This document shows, one piece after another, positions 26,001 through 35,400 of a DNA stretch of 64,000 bases (positions within the stretch are counted from its first letter, which is position 1; every line of letters begins with the position of its first letter). The stretch comes from Haliclystus octoradiatus (lineage: Eukaryota; Cnidaria; Staurozoa; Stauromedusae; Haliclystidae), in the NCBI GenBank assembly GCA_916610825.1, contig OU744446.1, positions 31,758,445 through 31,822,444 of the forward strand, in the 5' to 3' direction. A model generated the notes under the pieces. It ran no database searches, was not told where the DNA came from, and was given only the letters and a program-made list of their open reading frames with translations. A program made the translations under genes and the position numbers.

Positions 26001-27701
26001 TTCCTGAAGGGAACCAGTAACAAAGGGTCGCTGTATAAGGGTAAAGTGTGACCTTAATATAACAGCTAGGTTGGTCAGATTAAATTGTTTAACGTTTTAT
26101 TCCCCCGTTTGGGAGTATTGCGTTATGGTCTAATATAACATTAACATTGAATGAGATAAGATAAATGATTTAGCAATCAATGGAAACAGTGAATGGCCTA
26201 CAGTGAAACCATCTAGATATAACTGAGATAAGTGTAATTCCCGCTTATCTCAGCCCCGACCTCAGCAAACTGGCTTTGAAACTCTAAAATAATGACTATA
26301 TTCTACTAGTCAAATCTAAATTAAAACCCAAGATGGGAGGATTGACCCTTAACCGGCAACACTGAGCAAATAGTAGCACTAGTTTTATACAAGCCAAAAA
26401 TTGTGTTAATTTTGCTTCCTAGGAGATGCATATATTAAAGTGGAAGTCGTTGACATTCAGGATTCCGAAACAAACTATTTTCGGTTTTCAAGCATCGTCG
26501 GTACAATGCAAAAGGGTCGCAAAAACGAAAGTTATATTTTTATCAAGAAATAATAATAAAAAATAATGGACACCGTGGATTGATACATAACAGTTGTAAT
26601 TATATCATTCCGATAAGCTATGCAATGGAATTATATTATGAGTAAAAACATTGGTAACTCAAAATAGATTATCCCATCCACGACACAATCATGTATATAC
26701 TGGTATATGATCCCCCTACGCCATGATGTTAATTTTGACTTTCTTTTAGATCTTACTTATCAATGAATTGGAAGGAATGGCTTTCGATTGTGGAAATTAC
26801 ACTTTAACAGATCAACCTAAACCATGGTTTGTTTTTTAGTTACAATCATATGCATTATTACTGTTGGAGTGGGATAATATTTAGTTTGGCGAGCAATGTA
26901 AACGCGGTGTAACCGAGCAGCACTGCAGCTCATACTGATTTGCTAACCAAAATAAAATTTACAACAACAACAACAACATTATTGGTGCAGAATACGATAT
27001 TTTTACCGTATACTTTTTCAGAATTCCATCCGATTAATGTTATACAGTCTGATAGCGATATTCGTCTATAATAAATGTGAGATTAATTGGTTTTCTTTAT
27101 TGTGCGTGTGTCCAATTTTATTTCAGTCCGTAGTTATATGCAGTATATAAAATGCTTGTTTACATTGATACAGTACAACAACTAATCATTTAAAAACATA
27201 GAATAATAATTATAGTCGTTAAAAGTAGGTATTGAGGATGTTTAACACCCTAATCATATCCACATGCAAAATATACTGAGCATCTAAAGATTGCTTTCAA
27301 TGTTAAATATGCTGTCCACTATCCATCTCACTTCGCTTCACAAAGAACGCCACAAATCCGGGCAGATAGTACCGGGAGATATTACGGCTGACAAAGAGAC
27401 ATGTAAAAACATTATTTTGGCACTATACAGTACATACATACAATATATTATACCTGCATAATGCGCCCTGTCCAATGTCCATGTCCTTGCCATTCGGCAT
27501 GACGTAACAGCAAAAATAATTTCATTATCCAATCTTTACTTTCGTTTCTCTTCAAATAGTATCAGCGGAGATGAATATCTAAGATCGCAAGGCATCGATC
27601 CATCTGATAAATCAATCAACATTATTGCTATTGTGTCAATCATTGCTGGTCTTATGGTGCTAGCATACATACAATTGCGAAGGTTGAAGAAATTCAAGTG
27701 A
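8073..27701 (+). CDS. abcg2-like: ABCG2-like half-transporter, paralogue 1 (16 exons)
   Basis: Coding exons: 8073-8266, 9777-9836, 10603-10717, 11255-11407, 13566-13723, 14556-14707, 17477-17560, 18404-18618, 19333-19398, 21353-21435, 22098-22187, 22682-22806, 23613-23767, 24516-24605, 26750-26826, 27560-27701. All introns are GT-AG. The sum is 1,959 nt (652 aa plus stop), close to human ABCG2 (655). The N-terminal ATPase has Walker A GPTGSGKT (77-84), signature ISGGE (183-187), Walker B ILFLDE (to D207-E208) and H-loop SIHQP (H240). It is followed by a six-helix membrane domain. YYRVSSYF carries R466, aligned with human R482. In the last outer loop C594 and C606 match the intramolecular disulfide pair, N596-Y-T is a glycosylation sequon, and the inter-subunit cysteine is missing. 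Family role: ATP-driven efflux as a dimer. Introns are packed with repeats. Confidence 0.93.
9056..9530 (-). mobile_element. Degenerate LINE 3' end, copy C (intron 1)
   Basis: It shares the (GATT)n tail and AATAAAGGGAGTCTGAAACA text with 6624 and 6860. The minus strand has an RT-tail-like frame at 9276-9485; just past its stop it reads [10 protein letters not shown], matching the WN-x-LP-x-E/D block of LINE reverse transcriptases. It is broken by stops and truncated at the 5' end. Confidence 0.6.
10005..10198. repeat. TTCATGAAC foldback repeat
   Basis: It starts CCCCTGCGAAAACAGT and ends TTTTCTCACAGCGAGGGG, with several TTCATGAAC/GTTCATGAA palindromes and the internal marker GGGCCATTTAAC. 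It lies in intron 2 of ABCG paralogue 1. Confidence 0.75.
10930..11118. repeat. TTCATGAAC foldback repeat
   Basis: Multiple GTTCATGAAC palindromes around the family marker GTGAAATTGCC. The right end TTTTTTGCAGGGGTA matches the family terminus; the left end is eroded. It lies in intron 3 of ABCG paralogue 1. Confidence 0.7.
11421..11621. repeat. TTCATGAAC foldback repeat
   Basis: The left end is ACCCCCAAGAAAAACAGTTC and the right end ACTGTTTTCGCAGGGG, with palindromic interior and a GAATGGCCCC marker. It begins only 13 bp after exon 4 of ABCG paralogue 1. Confidence 0.75.
11759..11932. repeat. TTCATGAAC foldback repeat
   Basis: It starts ATGCAAAAACAGTTCAGGAG and ends AACTGTTTTCCCCAGAGG. The interior carries repeated GTTCATGAAC and a TGGCCATTTGA marker. 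It is the second copy in intron 4 of ABCG paralogue 1. Confidence 0.75.
12171..12212 (-). ncRNA. Possible hammerhead ribozyme motif in Penelope arm
   Basis: Read on the element's coding strand, downstream of the GIY-YIG frame, it is CTGAAGA, a hairpin CGCT...AGCG, then GAAAC. That order matches the hammerhead core (CUGANGA, stem II, GAAA). Hammerheads are known from Penelope pseudo-LTRs. The base pair closing stem II is U-U instead of the usual G-C, and stems I and III are weak, so activity is doubtful. An inverted twin lies at 13438-13483 on the plus strand. Confidence 0.4.
12381..13217 (-). pseudogene. Penelope-like element C-terminus with GIY-YIG nuclease (fragment)
   Basis: The reading starts at the inner edge of the right arm (13217) with [12 protein letters not shown], a typical Penelope segment after the reverse transcriptase. 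[18 protein letters not shown] then appears near 12985-13045. One frameshift near 12930 separates it from the terminal 170-aa frame (12381-12893). That frame carries a cysteine cluster ([15 protein letters not shown]) and the GIY-YIG endonuclease core [20 protein letters not shown]. The catalytic RT is absent. In intact elements this nuclease nicks target DNA for priming. This copy is truncated and frameshifted, hence dead on its own. Confidence 0.85.
14186..14460. repeat. Decayed TTCATGAAC-family sequence
   Basis: Scattered TTCATGAACT and GTTCATGAAT palindromes and a GGACCATTTAACG marker. The termini are not recognisable. It lies in intron 5 of ABCG paralogue 1, just before exon 6. Confidence 0.5.
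14768..15747. mobile_element. hAT-type non-autonomous transposon, 980 bp
   Basis: Terminal inverted repeats CAGGGATGGG...CCCATCCCTG are flanked by a perfect 8-bp target duplication CCTACAAA (14760-14767 and 15748-15755), the hallmark of hAT elements. The subterminal regions are dense in GTAAC/GTTAC motifs (TACTTTT, AAAAGTAAC). At 15264-15344 a short frame ends [19 protein letters not shown]. It resembles the C-terminal dimerisation segment of hAT transposases, so this is a deletion derivative of a coding element. It lies in intron 6 of ABCG paralogue 1. Confidence 0.9.
16196..16383. repeat. TTCATGAAC foldback repeat with TA flanks
   Basis: It starts CCCCTGCGAAAAACAGTTC and ends ACAGTTCTTCGCAAAGG, with TA on both sides (16194-16195 and 16384-16385). 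It has two inverted half-copies, each with TTCATGAACTGTTCATGAAC. The TA flanks suggest a mariner-like MITE. Confidence 0.8.
17164..17277. repeat. TTCATGAAC foldback repeat, compact reference copy
   Basis: The cleanest short copy, 114 bp. The left end CCCCTGCGAAGAACAGTTCA and right end TGAACTGTTTTCGCAGGGG are near-perfect inverted repeats. Between them are three TTCATGAAC palindromes and a GTTAAATGGC marker. It could form a hairpin along almost its whole length. Related decayed text lies at 17025-17163. Confidence 0.85.
17700..18148. repeat. Two TTCATGAAC foldback repeats in tandem
   Basis: Copy one is at about 17700-17818 (TGTGAAAAACAGTTCAGGAG to CTGTTTTTCGCATGGG). Copy two is at about 17885-18148, ending TGGATTGTTTTTTGCAGGG. 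Both are rich in GTTCATGAAC. They lie in intron 7 of ABCG paralogue 1. Confidence 0.7.
18670..19187. repeat. TTCATGAAC-family repeats flanking a unique stretch
   Basis: Family copies at about 18670-18897 and 18995-19187, in the AAATTGCC-marked subtype. A 25-bp direct duplication (GCAAAATTGGGCAATTTTAC) lies at about 19121-19169. They lie in intron 8 of ABCG paralogue 1. Confidence 0.65.
19466..20367. mobile_element. hAT-like non-autonomous element, older copy
   Basis: Inverted termini CAGGGATGTTA...TAACATCCCTG and GTTAC-rich subterminal sequence mirror the 14768-15747 element. The flanking octamers (TCTGCAAC, TTTGAAAA) do not match well, so the target duplication has decayed or the copy was rearranged. 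No transposase remnant was recognised. It lies in intron 9 of ABCG paralogue 1. Confidence 0.75.
20955..21115. repeat. TTCATGAAC-family repeat, decayed
   Basis: GAAATGGCTCAA marker followed by inverted GTTCATGAACTG/CAGTTCATGA blocks. The ends are degraded. It lies in intron 9 of ABCG paralogue 1. Confidence 0.55.
21540..21942. repeat. TTCATGAAC foldback repeats (one well preserved)
   Basis: A decayed copy at 21540-21770, then a good copy at about 21769-21942. The good copy starts CTGTTAAAAACAGTTCAGGA, ends GAACTGCTATTCGCAGGGG, and has a GGGGCCATTTACC marker. They lie in intron 10 of ABCG paralogue 1. Confidence 0.7.
22915..23515. repeat. Cluster of decayed TTCATGAAC-family repeats
   Basis: Repeated ATTTTCATGAA, GTTCATGAAC and TGGTCCAAT/GGGCAAT-type markers across intron 12 of ABCG paralogue 1, ending GAACGGTTTTCACAGGAG. 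Individual borders are not resolved. A short related piece lies at 22250-22350 in intron 11 and another at 23823-23915 in intron 13. Confidence 0.55.
24606..26749. other. Long intron 14 of ABCG paralogue 1
   Basis: 2.1 kb of AT-rich non-coding sequence between exons 14 and 15. I saw no recognisable transposon ends, no member of the TTCATGAAC family and no RNA gene. Confidence 0.6.
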
Positions 27702-29462
27702 AGTAAGTTCTATAATCAGGAAGAGACGCCTTTAAGCTAGAATCAATAATCAATTCTTAGCTGTTACTGAATCTGATTACTGGAGGCTGGGGCTATAACA
27801 TGTCCTTCCCATTTTCAGTGTTACCCGGGTTATAATGTTTTCAAAAAGAACCCCCTTGCCTAAACTAACTACAGTCTGTCAGAATAAACTAATCTGTCAA
27901 AGCTCGCTACTAAATAACTGAGCTATCAATAAACATCTATATATCTAGTCTAACTTATAAGTGTAATTTATTCCGGGAAAATAGGACTTGACCATAAAAT
28001 TGCTTTTCTTGGTCATTTTAAAGCCACGTTGCAGATAAGTGAGAATTAGTTCTCTATGTTATAACATTCAATACCGTCTTCTGGTAATTGCAGTAAATTA
28101 TGCTTCAACTGAATAAATAGTATGCCATATTTTGACTTTTCATCTTGACAGGGTCTGCATTTCTCACTGAAGACAGCTGATAGCATCAACCCTGGTTTCT
28201 GGTTTTTATTGTTTGAATTGAATCGGCGGACGATATTGAAGAAGAATGTGCGTTATAACGGTTATATATATATGTAATATATATATGATAGATTTATATA
28301 ATAGAAATTATAGAATATAGATAGGATCATAGGATATTTATTACTTATATGTGCAATAAATGTACGGTTACAAGTTTTATATTTGATCAAATTAGTTTAT
28401 AGATTGTTGCGTGCTTATTTACAAAAACGCGGTCTTGAAGACGCGTTATGAGATGTTTGAAAATGGAGCAAATTACTGTATGTTTTTATGTTTTTATCGC
28501 AAGTTTAATCACGAGGATAATTATTATATTATTTATCATACAAATACTTTTATTATTGTATTAAAATTATACTTCATTGCAAACATTAAAGCCGGTATAC
28601 TGAAATTATTATTTAAATTGAATGCAAGAATGATGCCAGCGAGATATATGGCTCGTTCAATTCGTTCAACGTGAGGCGTGAGATTTTTTTTATACCCCTC
28701 AAAATCCAAGACAAATTTGTATATACTCAAAACTTGGTGATGGTCTATCAGTTCTATATATCGACATGATATCGATGAAGAAAATTTAGCCCAATTTACA
28801 GAATATCACATTGTGATTTATCATCGGTACATTGTCAATTTGTCATAGTCCTTCGGAGTTCCTTGTCTGCTTCTTACTCCTCTAATTCTCTAAAGAAGAC
28901 ACGATGGAATATGGATAGATAGCTAATCTGACTCTCTGAAGAGTTATCTTTTCGGGTCTCGATGCCTTGCATGTGCACAATTTCGATCTCAATCTATCTT
29001 TGTACATTCTAGCCTGCGCGCAGACCCAAATCTTTTTTTTTATGATCAGTATGATTAGATGATTTTTTAGTATGATTAGTATGAAACCTACTAATCATAA
29101 AAAAAAGATTTAGGTCTGCGCGCAGGCTATGTACATTCTAACCTGCACAGTTCAAGGATAGGAAGTCCTAACATGATATCGATCACGTGGCTGATAAATC
29201 ACATGACAAAAATTGTAATCCATTCAAAATTTTTGTAACCAGACTTTTTGTCAATTTTGTCACACCAAAAATTTGCTGAGCCCTACGATCGTGAAACTGC
29301 CGAAAGGCAACAACAACGACAATTGTTCACTTCTCGATATTGCTGGGTTTGGCTTCACTTAATCGTGGGTAGCAGATATCCATACATAAAATAAGGCGTT
29401 TCACTACTTGCTGCTGTTTCAAAAGGAAAAAACATTGTGGTTACAAATCTAATTCACACGAA
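27702..29462. other. Intergenic spacer between ABCG paralogues 1 and 2
   Basis: No gene was found. AATAAA hexamers at 28112-28117 and 28355-28360 are candidate polyadenylation signals for paralogue 1. A MITE is present at 29012-29127. No clear TATA box for paralogue 2 was recognised. Confidence 0.55.
29012..29127. mobile_element. 116-bp MITE with TA target duplication
   Basis: Inverted ends GCCTGCGCGCAGACC...GGTCTGCGCGCAGGC extend into AAATCTTTTTTTT / AAAAAAAAGATTT. TA lies on both sides (29010-29011 and 29128-29129), as for Tc1/mariner-type MITEs. There is no coding capacity. Confidence 0.85.
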
Positions 29463-32400
29463 ATGGAGACTGGGAATAACGAAAAGCAATCTTTGACAAA
29501 TGAGGGTTATGAAAATGATGAAGTTATTGAGCCTAGTCACATTAGCAATAAGCCATCATTACACAGAGCATTGAGCCGTCAAGCTACCAGAAAAGATATA
29601 ATCTTTCACGATGTTTGTTATACTGTACCAACAAAAGAAAAAGGAATCAAAATTCAAAAAGAAATTCTAAAAAATGTCAGGTAATTCTCTACTGCAGTGA
29701 CGCAACTTGAGGTCTTGCATTGTCTTACGTAACATTGTCTTTCACAAAGTACCACAAAAATTGAATAATATTAATGCGGTAATCTGGTTGTTTGGTTTTA
29801 TTTGTTCTAAATTATAATATTTATGTACTATGAGTGGTTGAAATCAAAATGATCAGCGACATCATGGTAATTTGGTGAACACAAAAAGGGTAAATTTAAA
29901 ACAGACCGGCGTATAAAGGACACTATATGATCGGAACAGCCATCTGTCTATACATGGTCTATATAATGGTCCCTTCCAAAAGCTCCCTTTATAATGTTAC
30001 AAGGGTAGTGTTAATTTCTATTGAATCCAACCCTCTGTAGATACCTCCCTCCCTCTTGCGGCCAGTATTAACTCTTGTGACTAGCTGCAATACTCAGGTT
30101 TTCTCTTATTCAACAATATTACATTTTCAGTTCAGTAATTGTCAGCCTGTCCTGTTGTATGCCTGTGTGTGCAAGGCATATCAATATTTTTATAATTACT
30201 TGCAAGGATGGCCTTAGTACCGTAGTGCAGTTGTTAGGGTGTTGAACCTCGGCTGGCAGGTTCTTGGGTTCACTGCCTGGCAGCAGTGATGTTTGGTGGG
30301 GGAACGCGGCGGAACGCCATTACCCCACTACTTTCTCCGGGGGAACGGCGTCCCCTTGTTGTTTTCATTTGAAGTGAAGTTTTATATGTTCTAATTCCGA
30401 ATAATATTATCATCAATATTACCAATAATAGAAGTAGTACTTTCAGGGCAAAAGTCGGTGGCAACAGTTTCTTGATTTTATTAGTAATCTGAACTGAGTT
30501 TCGGCTATTAAATATCTCTAGCCATTTGGTTCTGAGTGCAGGCCGTTGCGCTGAATATCGTTGCGTCGAAAGTGCGTTGCGCCGAAAGGTTGTTGCGCCA
30601 AAAGGCTGATGCGCCGAAAAGCCGTTGCGGCGAAAAGCGTTGCGCCGAATGGTCGTTTCGCCAAAAGTCCGTAGCTCCGAAAACATCATTCGGCGCAACG
30701 GACTTTCGGCGTATCGGACTTTCGGTGCAATGCCTGTAGCCCATTTGGTCCATTTTCAAGATAATAACTTTATATTTTAACAAGGAAATATTTAATGACC
30801 CAATAGATTATACTGAATTGGTCTCTTGGGATGCACTACAGAGCTCTTGAAAGATTATAGTTTTGAACATTTTTCCGGGAGGGCATGCCCCTGGACCCCC
30901 TATGAGAATTACGAGCTGTTCCCCCACTTTTTTTTCAGAAAACATCACTGTCTGGCAGGAGCACTATTTGTTGGTGCCAGGAAGAGCATCAGACCATTAA
31001 ACTCTCACATGCTCCAAACAAACATTAACCAACCACCCCGGTGAAAAAAAACTGCTAGCTTACCCGGTTTGTGGTGACATTAGAAATGCAAAAAGTACCT
31101 GATTCCTGGTAGGATAATTATCATAGGGGATCAAACTTGAGAGTTGTAGCCTAGTCTCATTTCTAAATGTTCTCTTTTGATGGTGTTCTGAAGTTATATT
31201 TCACTTGAAATGAATATTTGTGTGTTATTCTATGATGTAGTGGGATCCTTAAGCCTGGTCTGAATGCTATTCTTGGTCCAACTGGAAGTGGGAAAACAAG
31301 GTAGGGTATGTCTGTTAAGAACATCTTCACCAATAGTAATAGCAATATTATATAGAAAAATTATATACTAGAATCTAGATAGGAATATGGGATATATGAT
31401 TTAATATTTATAGTGTAAAATATTTGATATTATTCTAAATGTAAGATCCACAATGTTCTACAAAATATTTGTGCCTGCAACTATTTATTTTCATTTCAAA
31501 ATGCCTAAAAAATTACAAGGCAGAGACATAATATGTTCAATCTCTTGCAAAATAAAGCACTATATTTAATGTGTTGGTCGCTGAATTAACAACTCTGTCA
31601 CTTATTCCCCTGCCAAAAATTACTGTGTTTAACTGACTTATGAACGGTTCATAAATTTCACTAACACATACTTATGAACTGTTCACAGATGGTGCATTAA
31701 CCTTGAATAGCCTGTTTTTCATGAACATTTTAGTGTATATTGTTTATGAAATTGGGCCATTTAACATGAATAACTGCTTTAACCAATGGTATCACTAGCT
31801 GTACTACAGGCCTACAATATGTCACTTTATATATTTCCAAATATGCTCCTGCGAATGGCAGTCCCCATTTGTTCTAGCCCTGCCCACTGAATATGGTAAA
31901 TGCGTGGTTATAATTTATAAGTTAGCATGATCTGATATATTTGTAGCCTTTTGGATGTTCTTGCTGGCCGTAAAGATAAACGTTTTTTGACTGGTGATGT
32001 TATTGTTGATGGGGAAAGACAACCGGATGATTTCCGTTTGATGTCTGGCTATGTTGTACAGGTAATAAATTTAACTCTGTTTGAGTGTGTGTACCATCAT
32101 CATTCTAACTGTAGGCATTTCAAATTCCAACCATAATTTTACAAGGCTGAAACAGCCCCTGTTGAAACTACTTAATGAAATTTTTAAAACTAATTATATT
32201 TGAACCTTCATGAATTGCTTTTCACAGTAAATCAAGGAAGGACTGTTCAATTTTATTTTTTTCACAATCAGTGGTTCTGAGAAAAGTTCTAGCCTTCTGG
32301 AATGTTAATTCATTTCCAACATTTTCTTATGAATTTTTTTTTGGCCTATAAATCATTAAATTATCAATTTTGTTTTGAATTTGCTGTAGCCTTCCCGAAG

Positions 32401-35400
32401 CTAAGATCCCAGGACCCTCACTTTTATTGGATCCTGTTCACAAATTGTAATTCATCATTATCACTCTTATTCCCTCAATAGAACTGCTTTTTTATACTGC
32501 AGGCCTATTATTCTTTCTTAGGAAGACATCATCATGGGGACATTGACTGTTGAAGAAAATCTACGTTTTTCTGCTGATTTAAGATTGCCATCAACGTTTT
32601 CTAGACAAGATAGGAAGGAGCGAGTCCAACAAGTTATGGAAGACTTGGGCTTATCTGGTGTGGCTAATTCTAGGGTAAATACAAAAAAGATTACAATAAA
32701 GCCTGTATATAAGAACCATCTATGAGAGGGGTAGATAACTTGACCACTATAGAGAGGTGGCTTTTTAAACAGAAATTGATTCAATAAAAAAATATACTAT
32801 GTTAGCCATTGCAAAAGTGACGACTATTACGGTGGCTCAAAAAATCGAAGTTTTGAAAATTGAAAATTTTCATATTTCATATAATGCCAAATGGTCTAAA
32901 ACATTGCATGCAAAGTTTTATTGCAATAGTGCAACGCTTAATCAATGCACTTAATACTTTGGTTTTTATTTTGATATCGAATGTTTTTATTGGATGTTGG
33001 TCTATAGGTTGGCAATGAATTTAAACGTGGTATATCTGGCGGTGAAAAAAAGCGCACAATGATTGGAATGGAATTAATAACATCACCTAATATTTTATTT
33101 CTTGATGAACCAACAACTGGTCTAGATTCAGCCACAGCATACTCTGTGATTGCATTGTTAAAAAAGTAGGTTAAATATTGACTTGTAGTTATCATATCTA
33201 CAACATAAACATGTGTCTATATATCGCTATGAATCTTGGATATACCAGGTTGCATAAAAGTGGGGATTTTACTTATCCAAATGGTTTCCACTGTACAATA
33301 TTATGGCCATTTTCTCATAGTTAAGAAGCTGTTATGGCAATATTATTAATAATCATTTCGATAACAGTCAACAGATAACAATAAATTGTAAAGTTCAAAA
33401 TATTTCAAAAGACAGTTACCGTACAAAATTTTAAAAAAATTCAGATTTCGGACTGGATAAATTTTCAAATCTTGAAAATCGGATCGAATTGGATTCGGAT
33501 GTCAGATATAGTTCATACCCAGGTCAATTTTCTAAAAATCCGATCTGACAAATGACTCTACTCTAGATACTGAGTAATAATTATACAATTTTCAATTGTA
33601 GTTTATGCATCATTGTGACACTGTCCTAGATGAAACAATCCTATCAATTTATCTTGTCAACGTATGTAAATGTCCTACAATATATTCTATTGAATAGTCC
33701 TGTCTATTACGGTCACCTGTCTATAGTTTCCAGTTTCTCAGCATATCATAGCTAGCTGTTTTATGAAAGCTCCATTGTGTACTCAATCTTTATTGTAGAT
33801 GACATTTTTAGTATTTTTATACAATCGTGTTTAAAATTCTTAACATAGTTAACATAATAAATGTAATTAACGTTTAGCTATTTCACTGTCATGAATTGTT
33901 GCTGATTTCAGATATTTATGATCATATTACTTTGAGCAAAAGAGCCACTCCTATCTAGGAGTAAATGAGTAATATGGATGACGACCGCCTTTAGTTGTGG
34001 TTATACCACCACTAAGTTATAATTTACACCATAGGAATTTCCACTTTTTATCAGTGTAACAGTGTTTGGTTTGAAATAGTTTCAAATATATGTCACTCGC
34101 TTAATCAAGCACCATCGCCATCGTTTGAATTTGTATCTTATTTGTAGACAAGCAGATGCTGGAAAGACAGTCGTGTTTTCAATTCATCAACCTAGATATA
34201 GTATCTTTAGATTATTTGATTCTGTCACCTTATTGTCAGCGGGGGAAATTGTTTATCATGGAGAATGCAGCAAAGGCTTGGACTACTTTCAATCAGTTGG
34301 TATGTTAACTGTGTTGTGTTGTACCTAATTGCTAAGAAATAATTGTTTGACCCTGTTATTTTCAAAACATGTGTGACCACTCCTGTGAAAACAGTTCATG
34401 AACATTAATGCACTAATTTATCATACTATACACTGATCACAACTTACTTATTAAGTGTCTACCTGGCTAAATTTGTTCATTTTATGTATTCAAAAACATA
34501 AAAATTGATTTGAAATCTTGTTTTGAATCCAGATCAATATCTCAAGGATCCAGATTCGGATCCGACAAAAAGTGGATATGTAGGAACCTTCCTGAACCAT
34601 CTAGAACATTCTAGAACATAGGAGAACCTACATGACTCCCCGCATGACTCACAATGACCGTGCATGATCTAGCAGCTTCTAGCATTTATCTAAACACTAT
34701 AAATACAGTAAATGAAAACTATGAAAACTATGAGAACTGAATGTACAGTCTACTATCAACATGTCAACTTGGAATTAATATTATTATTCATTAGAAGAAA
34801 TATACCATACAAATCAATTCAACCTACGTTGTTATTATCATTTCTTCAACATAATTCTACAGTTCTCATCAATTGGTCCGTCGAATTATAAGAACAACTC
34901 ATCAATTGGTCCGTCGAATTACAATAACAACTAATTATGAATAATCTTCAAGACTTTACAACACAATTTAAAATCTGAAAGTATTTTATTACAACATGGA
35001 ATTGAACACAACATTTTATTCACGACCGCGGCATCAAAACAATATAACTAGATTGATTTCCACACTGAAGAACAATGGCATTTTACGTAACTAATCAAAA
35101 TACGCAGAAAACACAAGAAATGGAACTAAACACAAGAAATGGAACTAAACACAAGAAATGGAACTATAAACACAAGAGTGGAACTATGGAACTACACACG
35201 AGAAATGGAAATAAACACAAGAAATGGAACTGAACACAAGGAATTGGATTACCCAAAACTGAAGAGACTGAACTAAAAAAGTAAGATTTTAAAATACTGA
35301 ACATAAACCATTGAACATTCCAACATTTTGGAACTTTTAAATATTGAACACTAAACATTGGACATTCCAACATCATAAAACTTTTAAATATTGAAACATT

